From Jaltomata sinuosa (taxonomy: Eukaryota > Streptophyta > Magnoliopsida > Solanales > Solanaceae), in the NCBI GenBank assembly GCA_003996215.1, contig QJPP01003459.1, positions 156,068 to 220,067 on the forward strand: 64,000 nucleotides of DNA. The letters are read 5' to 3'. The translations under genes and the position numbers were made by a program. Numbering within the stretch: the stretch's first letter is position 1; every line of letters begins with the position of its first letter. Of the stretch, positions 22,540 to 34,781 are shown in pieces. The notes below the pieces were generated by a model that saw only the letters and a list, made by a program, of their open reading frames with translations, was not told the DNA's origin and searched no databases.

Positions 22540-23990
22540 TAGGATTATTACCTTCAACATATTCTTCCTGAGGAGTGAATAAATGCACATATCTAACTTT
22601 TATATCTTCTTCAGCTTCCTATGTTGCCTCCTCAACTAATTGATTCCTCCACAACACCTTCACTTACACTACCTCTTTGGTTCTCACCTTGTGAACCTGA
22701 TGATCAAGATTCTTAACCGCCACTTCTTCATACTACAAGCCATCCTTCACCCTAATACTTTTTGTAGGCACAATAAGTGAGGTTTCACCCACACACTTCT
22801 TAAGCATAGAGATATAAAATAATGGATTCACTGCTTCCAACTCTACGGGTAGTTCTAAATCATAAGCCACATTACTAACCCTCTTCAAAATCTGATATGG
22901 ACCAATATAATGGGGACTAAGTTTCCCTTTCTTCGTGAATCTCATGACACCCTTCATGTTTGAAAGCTTAAAGTAATCCCAATCATCAAATTGGAACTCT
23001 AAGTCTCTTCACCTTATATCAGAGTAGGACTTCTGGCGGCTCTTCACAGTCCTCAACCTTTCATGAATGATCTTAACCTTCTCCATAGTTTGATGAACTA
23101 AGTCTGGCCCTTAGAGTTCTGCTTCACCAACCTCAAACCAACCAATTGAAGATCTACACCTTCCCCTATAAAGAACCTCAGATGGAACCATTTGAATACT
23201 GGAGTGATAATTGTTGTTGTACGCAAACTCTATGAGTAGCAAATGATCATCTCAATTCCCTTTGAAGTCTATAAAACAAACCCTTAGCATATCCTCAAGA
23301 GTCTGAATAGTGCACCCTATCTGGCCATCGGTCAGTGAATGAAAAGAGGTACTAAGGTTCACCCTCAAACCCAAACCTTTCTAAAATGACTTCCAAAACT
23401 AGGCGGTGAACTAAGCACCCCTATCTGAAATGATGGACAATAGAACTACGTGAACTCTGACTATCCCTCGAATGTAAAACTTAGAATAATCCCTTGCTGA
23501 GTCTGTAGCTTTACTGGAAAAAAGTGAGCTAACTTGGTCATTCGGTCTACAACTACCCATATTGAGTCATGCTATCATCGAGATTGCAATAAGCTTTCTA
23601 TAAAATCCATATTGATCATCTCCCACTTCTACACAAGGATATTTATATTCTAAGCCATGTCGTCTGTCCTTTGGTGCTCAACTTTAAGCTGCTAACAATT
23701 AGGACACTTAGCAACAAAATCTGCGATGTTCCTCTTCAGACCGTTTCACCAATAGACTTCTCTCAAGTCATGGTAATTTTTTGTGGAACCTAGGTGAATA
23801 AAATATATAGAACTATGCACTTCTTCCATGATTCTATCTCTGAGACCATCCATATCGGGAACACATAACCTACCTTAGTACCTCAAAACACCATCTCTTC
23901 CTTCTTCAAAAGCCATCACTTTTGGCTTGTGGACTTATTCCTTTAGTTAGAGAAAGATGGGATCACAATTCTATTTTTCTTTAACTTCAA
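22540..23990 (-). pseudogene. Element D integrase and C-terminal domain
   Basis: The C-terminal part 22957-22733 reads LSPHYIGPYQILKRV and PLFYISMLKKCVGE, matching the same segment of E. Upstream on the sense strand lie remains of the integrase core near 23160-23480 and the zinc-binding part near 23690-23780. There a TAG at 23694-23692 replaces the glutamine of the NCQQ motif. Frames are broken throughout. Confidence 0.78.
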
Positions 23991-23999
23991 CCACTAGTG

Positions 24000-25480
24000 A
24001 TGATTCCTCTGCATTCTGCACAAGTACAACAACATCTTAGGAGTCTAATAGACAAACTCCCAATCGTGCAAGTCTATGCACATCTTTTGCCAATTTCTTC
24101 TTTCTTTCATTAATATGAGTAGTACTCCCCACAAACAATCTACTAAGAGCATCAACAACCACATTCGCCTTATCTGAATGGTAAAGAATGCTCATATCAT
24201 AATCCTTAAGAAATTTGAGCCGCCTCCTCTACCTGAGATTCAGCTCCATATGGATGAAAACATACTGAAGACTCTTATGATTTGTCAACACATCAATATG
24301 CACACCATAAAGATAATGGCGCCAAATTTTCAATGTAAGAACCACTGCTGCCAACTCAAGGTCATGAGTCAGATAGTTCTTCTCATGGTTCTTATGTTTT
24401 CTAGAAGCATACTCTATAACTCTACCGTTCTACATCAACAAGCAACAAATACCCACATTGTACGCATCATAATACACAATAAAACCATCAGTTCCCTTTG
24501 GCAGGGTCAACACTATAGCATTAGTCAAACGAGTTTTAAATTCCTGAAAGCTTTTCTCACAAGCTTCAAACTATTGAAACTTTACCTTCTTCTTGGTCAA
24601 CTTAGTCAAAGTAGAAGCAAGATGAAAAGCCTTCTAGAAACCTTCTGTAATAGCCATCCAAACCTAAGAAACTCCAAATATCAGTCGGGGTTGTGGACCT
24701 TGGCGAATTCTTTACTGCCTTAATTTTTTAAGATTTAACCTGAATACCATCACTAAATACTATATGTCCTAGGAACACCACAGACTTCAATCAAAACTCA
24801 CACATAGAAAACTTGGCATACAACTGACGGTCCTTAAGTGTCTGAAGAATAATTCTGAGGTGATTAGCATAATCCTCCTTATTACAGGAGTAGATTAGGA
24901 TATCATCAATGAATACCATCATGAACATATCAAAGTACTATTGCGCATTAGTCAAATCAAAGGATATGACCAAAAGCTCAGCGTCACCATAACGGGTCCT
25001 GAAAGTTGTCTTAGAAAGATCACTTTCTCTAACTTTCAACTAATGATAGCTGGATCTGACAAACAGGTAGAACTCTAAAGTTGGTCAAATAGGTCATCGA
25101 TTCTAGGAAGGGGATACTTATTCTTTATTGTAACCTATCTCAATTTATGATAGTCAATGCACATCCTAAGGGAACTATCTTTTTTACGCATAAAAAAGAC
25201 TCAAGCACCCCAAGGTGAGACACTTGGTTTGATGAATACCTTATCAAAGAGATATTTCAACCATTCTTTTAACTCAGTTGGAGACATTCTATATAGCATA
25301 ATAGAGATAGGTTGAGTATCAAGAAGGACGTCTATTCCAAAGTCTATTTTCCTATTGGGACGGTCTTTGAAAAGATTATCGAGGAAGACTTTTAGGAACT
25401 CATTCTTAACTGGAACTGACTGAAGGGGTTGAGTTTCAACATTAGAGTCTCTAACTCAAAATAAGTGGTATATACAACCC
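24000..25480 (-). pseudogene. Element D reverse transcriptase and RNase H
   Basis: The catalytic box MVFIDDILIYS is at 24925-24893 on the minus strand, followed by NHLRIILQTLKDRQLYAKFS near 24860-24800. RNase H remains (SHDLELAAVVLTLK-like words) lie near 24370-24310. RT-start blocks (DDLFDQL-like, LRMCIDY) lie near 25110-25150. No long frame survives. Confidence 0.75.
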
Positions 25481-25499
25481 TTGGAAACTAACTTTCTGG

Positions 25500-26576
25500 C
25501 CTTAAGGTAAGAAATGAATCAATCCTTAGGCACAACTAGACTACTTTCCAACACTAAGACTAGATCATTTGGGAACTGAAACTTTACAACTATGGTTCTA
25601 CAATCGACTGAGGTATAACATGAATATAACGAGTCCATGCCTTGAATAATATCAAAATTCACCATGTCTAACTCAATTAAGTCAGCTGTGGTGTCTTTAT
25701 GATGGACTAACACTAAGAAAATTATATGGACTCTCTTAGCCACTATAGACACACCAACAGGAGTAGAAACACCGAATGACTCTAAACATTGAATGTCTTT
25801 AAAAGTTGTTCATGACATATTTTGAACTTTACCACAGTATATCGTCTCACAAATGACAAAGAGGCACCTAGATAAAGTAGAGCATAAACATCAATAGAGA
25901 AAATATTTAATAAACCAGTGGCAATATTTGGAGAGTTTTCCTAATCCTGGCGGCTAGACATAGCATATAGACAGTCCTGACCCCCGCTTGTCCCTGAAAT
26001 AGCACCATTCTTGGCTACTCGACCTACTGAAGCTTCTAATGTAGTAGACTAGGCTCTATTACCCTTATTACCTTATCTCACTGATAGACAACCCCTCAAA
26101 AAGTGGCCCAAATAGTTGCACCTATAGATTCCATCTGTGCCATTAGAACACTCCCTGGGATGTACTCTACCACACTTACCATGAGGTGGGTATCGAGTAG
26201 CTCTCTAAGCCACACTACCATGAGACTGAGAACCTTGAGCTCTGGAATTTTGATTACTCTGGAACTTTTGGTCATTCCTGACTCTAATTGGAGGTGCACT
26301 AGTTGTTAATGGTCCAAGTCTAGATGACCTTCTGTGAAAGAATGATTTATTCCCATTCACATGCCCCTATTGATTAACCTCATGGCCTGCTGACTTGGAT
26401 CTCTTACTCTGGTAATCCTCTCTATCATTTTGTTTCTCCTCCTCAACTTGTTAAGCATACACCATAAGCCTGGAGATACCCATATCATTAATCAATAGTG
26501 TACTCTTGCACTCTTTCTTCAAATGCTTAGCAGTCTGATAATGTCCAAAATAACTTTCTGGTTTAGGAGGTGGCTA
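25500..26576 (-). pseudogene. Element D protease and truncated gag
   Basis: The protease strand block LIELDMVNFDIIQGMDSLYS lies at about 25690-25630. The active-site region near 25895-25850 reads YALLYLGASLSFV, so the catalytic aspartate is replaced by tyrosine. Gag C-terminus at about 26330-26090 is basic and contains a decayed knuckle (KCGRVHPRECSN and a later YRCNYLGHF). Gag frame remains continue to 26576, where the B2 LTR starts. Confidence 0.72.
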
Positions 26577-27998
26577 TGATCGTTGCAAAACTAGTTACCC
26601 AACAAGAGTCGGGGTCCAATCCGATAAGGATTGGATTAGAGATTAACCATGATTTGTAAGTTAATTCACATAAGCAAGCGTATTGTATACACATAAAAGT
26701 AAAATGGGGGAAATTGTTTAACAAGTAATCACAAATTGAGGGCAATAAGAATGAGGTAAAAAGATTGTTAATATCAAAGTTGGAGGAACTAGGGGTGTAC
26801 TTTCGATGGGGCCATAAAATTAGAATTGTAATTAATTACTCGACTTACGTTTGATTATAGTGCGGGTAACATTGGTTAAACCTATGTTTAATCCTTTTGC
26901 AACTAATAAAACATATGTACATTAAATTCTTTTGAACCCCAAGGTTTTATCAACAAACCAACCAAATAGCTTAAGTGAGTTGAGCTATTTCTAGCTTCAA
27001 CTCTTAGATGGGAAATTCCTAAGTCAAGTTATTTCTAGCCTCAAATTTTGGTAAGAAATTCCCAAATCCTCAGTATGAATACTTATCCAATTATAGAACT
27101 TCTTTCTTAAGCAAAGATCATAATTAGAAAGCTAAATCAATGTTTTCAACCATCAATTAGTAAATTAAAACTAGAAGTACTCAATAGACCTACACATAAT
27201 AATTAATTATAAGCATAAATAATTAATACTCAATCCCAATTTCAAACACCCATCATTTCACACACCCCTAAAAAGAAAATTAGCTACTCATATCAAAGGA
27301 AAAAATATATATACCAATTGGGTAATCATCAATTCCATTCATATTCAGAAAACTAACTTCAATTCCAAGCTTTGAATGGTTAATAATGGTGTTTTCAAAA
27401 TATTCAAGGAAGAAGAAGCTAAAAGTTGTACTTTACAAAGTGTACTTCATATTCTCTCCAAATTAAGGAAAACTCAAAATAATAATCCTTGCACAGATCC
27501 CAAAATAGGCCTTTGAAGCTTCCCAATTATGCAACTAAGTTCTGGACCATTTTACCTTAGGGTCACTTGCGTCTTTGTCTGCACAAGCAACTGCGGCCGC
27601 ATGTGAGGACTTGCGGCACGCAGGTTCTGAGTCTCTCAGGCAGTGTGAAGTTGTCTCTTATGGTTTCTCATGCATTGGCACATGCGGTCGTATGTGCTGA
27701 CTTGTGGCACGTAGGTGCCTAGCCTTCTAGGCAGTTTGCATGGTTCCTTTTGCGTTGGCACCTGATTGTGGCACCCATATCCCAATGCATGTCTCTTGAT
27801 AGATTCATTCTCTCCTAATCTTCTGTTGACTTAACTTCCTTTTATATCTCATTTGGGCTTAAATCGTCTTCTATCTTCATTTCATATGAATTCCTCCATA
27901 TAAGAGAATATAAGCATAAAATCCTTCTAAATAGCATTAGATCAAGGCAATAATTCATGCTTAAGAGATAAATAAGTTGGTAAATTACCAACTTATAA
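26577..27998 (-). repeat. 3' LTR of element B2 (about 1.4 kb)
   Basis: The plus-strand left end is TGATCGTTGC and the right end ACTTATAA, a one-base decay of the ACTTATCA end seen in B1. It aligns in outline with 11187-12695. A U3 word cluster spans about 27560-27790 and contains an imperfect 91-bp tandem duplication (copies starting at 27592 and 27683, differing largely by C to T). No gene is seen. Confidence 0.83.
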
Positions 27999-30111
27999 AA
28001 CCCCTAAACTTAAATTGTTGCTTGTCCTCAAGCAAAGCACTCATAAGCCAAAGGATTGTCTCAAACTTTCCAAGACACAACGATTGCACATAGGACAACT
28101 ATAACTCAAGACAAAAGAAAACAATAAACAAAAAACTCAAGCAAAAGACTCAAACAAAAGCACTAAACTCATTTGGTACCACTAGAAGCACAAGGCAAAA
28201 ACAATCACTTCAAAAACTCTTTTCAAGAGACTTCAATTTTTCATTCAAAATCTGGGGAACTTTTCATTTAAAACAAGATCATCAAGCATCTCAAGTCATT
28301 GACATCAACTTTCAAGGCTTGCCTCAAGATTTTCTACACAACTTGTCTCATTCATTCCTCTCAATTGATGTTAACAATTACTATTTTCTCCAAAGATGTA
28401 ATGCCACTCAGCACAAGAGAGAATCCCACTCACAATCATGCAATTCACAATATAGGGAATATAAGATAGCACAAAAATGCTCACTTAATTTCTCAAAGAA
28501 GTTCGAGTGCACACACATAGAACCATAAGCTTTCCCTTTATGTAATTCACCACTAATGTAGAGTTGCAAATCTCAAAATCACTAAGGACTTGCACGTAAC
28601 TATGTCGGCTATGGTTAAGGTAAGGATATCATTTGGATCAAGTGACTAGACCTCCCTAACGCTATCATTAGGCAATTCAAGTACACCACTCATTTCATTG
28701 ATTCAACTTCACCTTATTTCTCCCTCTCACAACCTAAATTTTCCCAACAACCATTCTTCCAAACACCCTTTTGTTTTGCTCAAGAGGTAGCACCACTCTA
28801 TTCTTTTTCTTTAATTCATTCATCTTTTTACACTTTCAAGCAATTCACAAGATAAGCATAGGGTGATACCTCACATTGAATCTCAACTCCTCTTTAAATC
28901 ATTAATGCACACATCCCCAAACTTAGGGTTTTGCCTACAAAAACATTCCATTTTTCATTCATATCCCCCCTCACCAAATTTAGGCTTTTAGCCTACATTT
29001 TTATTGCTAGCAATTAGGGAGGAACGGGTGCCAAGAAAAAGGATTCAAGAAGGGTCAAGGTGTATAACATGGGTGCCAAGAAAAAGGTTAAAGGCTCAAA
29101 AGGATTACTAGGATCAATGTTAAGAGAAGGAACTTTTGGGTAAAGTGTATTCAAAAAGGGCCTAAGGTCATCTTTCAAGCCAAGCAACATCTAGGATTTC
29201 ACATTGAATTACATTCAGAGTAAGTTCTAGATGACATGCATACACAAGAACAAAGTAAACCTTACCACACAAGGCATCACACACAAGAAGTTGACAATTA
29301 TTCTCAAAATAAATTGGAATGAATGACTTTTAACAAGATAATATGAGTTTCGCATAACTCATTTGTGAATCAAAAATCCAAACGAAGAATATAAAAATCA
29401 TGACAATAGAATTTTTTTTTCAAAATCATTTTCCCCTGTTTTCTCTATTTCCAAATTCTTTTGCCACGAAAAAAAATGATATTCTTTTTGGTGGTCCCAT
29501 TCGAGACAAGCACACAATGGACTCAAAAAATAAGCACTAAAACTTGGCATTTTTCCCTTAAAAAAGTCACCTCTCAATCTATCATAGGAAAATGTCACCT
29601 GATTTGACACAAAAATAAAGAAAAGAAAATTTTACTCCTTGGGAAAGAACCATGGTATAACGAAAACCCTCAGAGTTTATTCAAAACTAACCAATATCTA
29701 CAAAGTCGATATTTGAACTACGCACTCATGGATCATTTGAGAACGAGGTCTGGCGAAGGCACTAAGGGCAGTTTGCAAAGCAGGGATAGTAAGACAATTG
29801 GCGTGTAAAACTAACCCGACAGCATGGAAAAACTCACATCCAAAGTTAAAAGATCAAGCTCAGCAAGGGCACAAGATAAAACATAATAACATAAAGGCAC
29901 GACAAGGGCAATAAACAAGATTATCCAAAACAAGCCTGACAAAGGCAATAAAAATATGTAGACATAATCATCAAAGCTCGACAAGGGAAAAACCAAAACA
30001 TCCAAACATTAACATAAATAAATGCACCCACCCCCAACTAAGAGAACAACATTTACCCGAATGCGCAATTAAGAAATATAAGAGGTAAGGTGCAAGGACT
30101 CCCTATGCTTG
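27999..30111 (-). other. 3' non-coding region of B2, including polypurine tract
   Basis: The sense-strand tract GTTTAGGGG (28009-28001) precedes the LTR. The remaining 2.1 kb has no gene. GGTGCCAAGAAAAAGG occurs twice, near 29028 and 29072, and GACAAGGGCAATAAA-type words recur near 29899-29990. The end near 29480-30000 aligns with the B1 3' region. Confidence 0.55.
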
Positions 30112-31677
30112 CTACTCTGAATCACCATTCTTCGGGTCTACCTTAGAATTAGGTCCAACTCTGCCCATAAAGGAGTGTGCTATCTCCTGAGACTCTAATA
30201 GGACACTCTGCAATGTTAGGTCATTCTCCTCTATCTCCTCATCCTTCTTAACTCCCATGCTACCAAATAAGTCATCAATCGAGCCTGTAGTCTTATGAGG
30301 GGCGGCCATAGCTGCATCCAAAAAGCTCATATCTGCAATAGGCATGGGAGCCTTACCCTTTATCTTGTTCATGTCAGCTTAGATCGAGACTACCAGCCCT
30401 TCCATAATATAAACTCTGGCACACAACTTGTTAAGGCTATCAAAGACATCCTTCATTGTGGTGTTCACATCCTTTTGGATGAGAGAAGGAAGATTCTTAG
30501 CCAACTTTCCCTATTGAGTTTCATGAGAATAAGTCATATCGGCTAGATTCTAGATACCACTCAAAATTGAGGAAGAAAAAGGTGGTGAGGTGCTAGGAGG
30601 AAGAGCATCTGAAAGGTTTCCCAATGCCATGGGAGTCAAAGTACCTGAAACAAACCTCGCAGGTGAAGTTGCACCTATATCCACAGCAGCACCCGAGATT
30701 TGAACATCAGCAAAACTCTATATATTCCTTTTTTTCACCTTGGGTGCATCTGCGTCCCTCTTACTCAATGTTAACTACACAGTTAGCAGGGATACATCAG
30801 TAAGAATCAAAGTAGGGTACCCCTACTCAAGCGTATAACTTACTAATAAGTACTAGTTAGGGCATAGAATTAGCAAGCTGTCAAGCTTTCTTTCTAATCT
30901 ATACCGCTACTATCTCCCAAAGTTCATATGGATCCCAGACATGATGCAAGTAATCAAGGTGTCCCCCTCAAGGGTGACCTTCTGATCTTTCTTAGATGGC
31001 AAGAAGCGAGTGCACAGAAAATCAAGCCACATCTTGGCTTCAAAAGTAAGGTCATGCCTATGAATCTCACTACCAAATATGGCCCATAGTAGCTCACCAA
31101 CGACAATAATCTCTGCTACACATTTGAGATGGGTTCCCTTCATAGTGACCTTCTCTGTATATACCATTCTCGGGGCTATCTGTGTACCTCAGTAAAGAGA
31201 GTTGATGGCATCTGGTGTAATATTAATCACCTTACCCCTGAACATGATAAAAGGAAAGCAAGGGAAATCTTTAATCTTCCCTAAGTTCTTCATGAATCCA
31301 GTTTTTCCTGATAGGATGAATAAAATTTGAGCGCCAAGTTCAAATAGTATCCTATGAGCACATCCAAAAATAGTGACGACCCTCTCTCAGCAAATTATTT
31401 TTTGATGTTGGGGAATTCGTCCCTAAGCCCATCCAAATTGAAACTCTTCTCCAGTATGAATGACCATCCAGCCCAATACTTGACATAGTAGGGCTTCTTG
31501 CCCTCAAAACGGAAGTGAATAATGTCCTCCTCATTGATAGGGATGGGAGGAACCTTTGGAATAACCTCGGGGGTCTTTTTCTTGCTTGAACCTTTACCCC
31601 TTACTCTTGCTCTTGCATGTGCTTGTGGGTGGATCCTTATGGGTGTTCTGGCTAGTATTGGCCCTATTAGAAGTCAT
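30112..31677 (-). pseudogene. B2 additional ORF (aORF), homologue of the B1 aORF
   Basis: The likely start is the ATG at 31677 (MTSNRANTSQ), three bases behind a predicted splice acceptor. Matching landmarks to B1 are a GKVINITPDAINSLY block near 31245-31200 (RGKKVSVTPAAINAIYW in B1), LTFEAKMWLDFLCTRFLPS near 31050-31000 (LVFEARLWYDLVRNRILPS in B1) and a matching acidic C-terminus ending at 30112 (MNKIKGKAPMPIADMSFLD at 30372). Several stops and frameshifts break it. The WSTMGGDIP block is diverged. Function unknown. Confidence 0.7.
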
Positions 31678-31680
31678 GTC

Positions 31681-32816
31681 CTGCAAAAGGATGTGTGCTC
31701 CAAGAAAACGTAACAACAAAAAATCTTTTTGTATTTTTCATTAGGTAACAAGGGAAAAGAACTACAAGAAGTTAAGGAATGAAAAAGAAATGGAAAGCAA
31801 AAGGAAAGAAGTAGCAAGGAGTTGGTTGTCAGCATATGTTTTCCACATGCATTTTGCATGCGGAGGCCCGCGACACACATGTGAACACACATGTGCCAGG
31901 CATAAACTAGCAACAAAGGAGACACATGCGTTGGCATATGCATTTTGTATGAGCCAACATGTGGCACTCATGTGCTTAGTAGAAAGTTGGCAAAGTTCTG
32001 CCATACCAGCATTTCCACCTGTATTTTGTAGGTGAAGACTTGTGACACACAGGTGAAATGCAAGTAAGAAGCATTGAGTGATTCAACTCTCCACTTTTAC
32101 TTGTGTTGCACATGCATTTCTCAAGGCAACACCTGTGGCACGTAAGTGCCTAACAGGGCCTGAAACACATTTAAATAGCAAACCATGCTAAGGCAAATAA
32201 TTGACAAATTTAAAAGTTCAAGGGGTACTCTGACTTCCTTGAAAAAATTACCAACAAGATCAAGACCACAATACGACCACTAAACATACACTCAATGACT
32301 TCCCTTAAGAATGATGTTACCCCATCTATCATTGGGAACATCAAGTCATACGCTATATTAAGAAAATCACATTAAACGCACAATTAACACTCACACTCAA
32401 CCAAAGTGCTCACTGGACAAATAATAATACACTATTCTACACAAAAGCAAAATGGATAACATTTAGGCCCAACACAACACTATTTCAAGCAAAACTCAAA
32501 GAAATGATATTTTTTTCCTTAAGAATGACATCACTCAATCTATCATTGGGCCAAACCAGACATTACTATGAGTGGGTTACTAAGACATCATCCCAAACTC
32601 AAAATTTCATGATAAAAATTAGCACAAACAACATGCATAAACATAATAAGCAAGATATACAATTTTAACACAATCTATAACACAAAAATACCCAAAAATT
32701 GAAATTCAAAATCAAATCTCAAGCATATTAAGGCAATGGAAGATTTCAACTAGCATGCTTAACCAAAAATACTCCCAAAATATAGAAACACATAGATTTA
32801 ATGAAGGGAAGCATAC
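31681..32816 (-). other. Predicted leader intron upstream of the B2 aORF
   Basis: Donor CTTGTG|GTATGC at 32816 and acceptor CCTTTTGCAG at 31681, with the ATG four bases into the next exon, mirror the B1 arrangement. A word cluster inside (about 31830-32160) includes 32134-32152, which matches 27703-27721 of this element's LTR in 18 of 19 bases, same orientation. Confidence 0.55.
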
Positions 32817-33568
32817 CACAAGTGAAAATAGCAAAGTGGACAATGAATATTAAAGCTTTTGAAGCCCAAAAATGGTGACCAAAAAATTTGCCAAAAAAGA
32901 TGGCGGTGACGGTGGAAGTGACCAGTGGTGTACTCGGGAAATGAGAAAAGGAGTGTGGGGAAGAAGTTTTGGGAATTTAGACAGTTTGTAAATGAAGTAG
33001 TGGAAGTTTTGGAGAAGTTGTAATGGTGAAGGACAGAAAAATACAATTTTAAGGGGTTAAGAAGATGAGTAGACGCGGGTTGAATCGGGTCGGGTCAAGG
33101 TCAAACAAGTAGGTCAAGGTTTTAAAAGCACTTACATGCACTTTCGCCTGCACATGTGTTCCACAAATGACAACCTGTGACTCGCATATGCTAGTGCAGG
33201 TGATGATTTTCTTGGGTTTTATATCCAGCTCACTGCCTCGGACCTGCGGTAGAACATGTGTGCTGCTGGTCTGCACAGGTGTTTCGCATGTGGTTCTATG
33301 TATGCTAAAAAAATTCCATTCTTCTTCCAGTTTTACTGCCTCTCATGTTCGTTCAACGTGCGTGCTGCAGGTTTGCACATGCATTTCATAGGTGGATCAC
33401 ATGTCCTATTCCAGGAACTTTTGAGTACTTTTCTACTTTTCAATCTTCATGCATTCCTAAAAAAATCCAAAAACAACAAAAGGTGAAGTAAACAAATCAA
33501 AAGCACTTGGGTTTCCTCCCAAGAAGCACTTGATTTTACATCGTGGCACGATGATAGTACCTCAGGGA
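32817..33568 (-). promoter_or_regulatory. B2 leader exon, promoter-like module and post-pol spacer
   Basis: From high to low coordinates (sense order): a spacer with GGGTTTCCTCCCAAGAAGC near 33509, a word cluster at about 33400-33130 (ACATGCATTT at 33377 is shared with the intron cluster at 31845 and 32110), a weak TTTTAAAA at 33127-33120, and a leader aligning with the B1 leader down to the donor. The TATA call is weak here. Confidence 0.4.
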
Positions 33569-34250
33569 TCAATGCTTGTTCGGAGCCATGCCAATGTGAT
33601 TGGCACAACTCCATCCAAAGATTTTGATGTATTCTCTCATAAGTGTCACCAAATTATTCCTTTGCCAAGCATGCAACACATTGGATGTGGGTAATGGTAG
33701 AGTGTCATTAGGACCAATGTACACATCCACCAAATTTGGTAGCTTAGGCATGCTAACATCCTCGGGGTCCCTCTTCTCTCGACCATCATATAGCATGAGT
33801 TGCTTACTTGGTAGATGACCTCCAATCTCTTCTCCACAAGGAACTTTAACCAACTCATCCTTTGTAGAAATCACAGATATTACACTACACTTATCCGATG
33901 GTCTTATCGATTCGCAAAATATTAAATGTGACCTTTTCATTACTAACTCAGAATTTAAGCTCTCCCAATTCAACATCCGAAAGTGCTCTTCTGGTGGACA
34001 AAAATGGGTGCGCTAAGATGATAGGAACCTATCACAATCCTATACCACAATCTCCTCCAGGATAATGAACTTGTAGATCTTCACCAACACATCAAATAGG
34101 ATGCCAACTGAGCATTTGATTGAACGATCATCCATAAGCAGCCTCATTGGAGTTGGCTTGGGAAATCCCAAACCCAATTTATTGAAAATCATAAGGGACC
34201 TCAAATTAATGTTAGCCCTTAGGTCACACAAGGATTTATTTAACAAGTAC
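33569..34250 (-). pseudogene. B2 protease and start of RT linker
   Basis: The protease near 34240-34060 reads LCDLRANINLRSLMIFNKLG, where the usual active-site DLGAS has become DLRAN, then MRLLMDDRSIKCSVG. Downstream, 33976-33569 carries the linker that precedes RT in Athila-type pol (NVLHAWQRNNLVTLMREYIK, then IFGWSCANHIGMAP). The RT itself does not follow: the sequence passes straight into the post-pol spacer, so RT to integrase are deleted. Confidence 0.75.
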
Positions 34251-34736
34251 ACCCAATGGTGAAAGGAATAGTAAAATCTCCTGGGTCTTCTCTCTTGGAG
34301 GCCAAATTACTTGCCATGATTGCACTATAATGGTGTTCCACCTCCACCGTGCCCACATCAACAACTCTTTTCTTCTTTAAAATCACCTTCATAAATATGG
34401 CATACCTCTGCAGCTGTAGCAAAGCGTCTACCAAAGGAATGTTCACCGATAGGTTACTAAAAAAGTCAACAAATATCTTGAACTGATTGTCCTCCTTCTT
34501 TTTGATTAATCTTTGAGGATATGGGACAGTACATTTAGGCAACGACCTTGGCTCACTTGAAACTTGTTCCTCTTTTTCCTCTTTTATATATATCACAACT
34601 TGAGGGGGTAACTCAACCTTTTCTTTTTCCTCACTTGGATTTTCATTAACTACATCCTCACTCTTCTCATTATCATTCAACATGGGTGCACTATACTTCA
34701 TCCCAACCTTTGTATTCTCACCACATTCCTTTTCAA
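34251..34736 (-). pseudogene. B2 gag-protease linker, cut at the CACTA insertion
   Basis: The frame 34701-34251 is acidic and lysine-rich at first, then shows PYPQRLIKKKEDNQFKIFVD near 34520-34465, VDALLQLQRYAIFMK and a KREDPGDFTIPFTIG block near 34290. That succession is the region just before protease in Athila-type elements. Extending the frame upstream it stays open to 34736, the exact edge of the CACTA element, and it is in phase with the gag frame that resumes at 52933. Confidence 0.8.
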
Positions 34737-34754
34737 CACTACAATATTTTAGGC
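34737..34754 (+). repeat. Left terminal inverted repeat of the CACTA element
   Basis: Eighteen bases starting CACTACAA, identical in inverted form to 52915-52932, preceded by CAA. Confidence 0.85.
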
Positions 34755-34781
34755 TTTAGTAGGTCGAATACCTACTTATCA
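34755..34781 (-). repeat. Possible end remnant of an Athila-type LTR
   Basis: On the minus strand the 27 bases begin TGATAAGTAGGTATT and contain the dyad AGTAGGT ... ACCTACT, resembling the start of the B1 LTR (TGATAAGTCGGTAATC). It abuts the integrase of C; GTATC at 34782-34786 could be its target duplication. Only the end survives. Confidence 0.35.

Larger units (their letters stand above)
20152..26576 (-). mobile_element. Ty3/gypsy retrotransposon D (3' LTR, pol, part of gag)
   Basis: The minus-strand order from 26576 is truncated gag, protease, RT, RNase H, integrase, polypurine tract and 3' LTR. Gag is cut by the LTR of B2 at 26576/26577. The gag start and 5' LTR are not seen in the window. 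Pol is riddled with stops. Confidence 0.87.

Noticed and set aside
24178..24723. Plus-strand open frame of 181 codons, one of the longer frames in the window
   Set aside because: It lies antisense to the RNase H region of element D, and the translation shows no known domain.
29020..29100. Direct duplication GGTGCCAAGAAAAAGG
   Set aside because: Only two short copies inside AT-rich non-coding sequence; no further structure.
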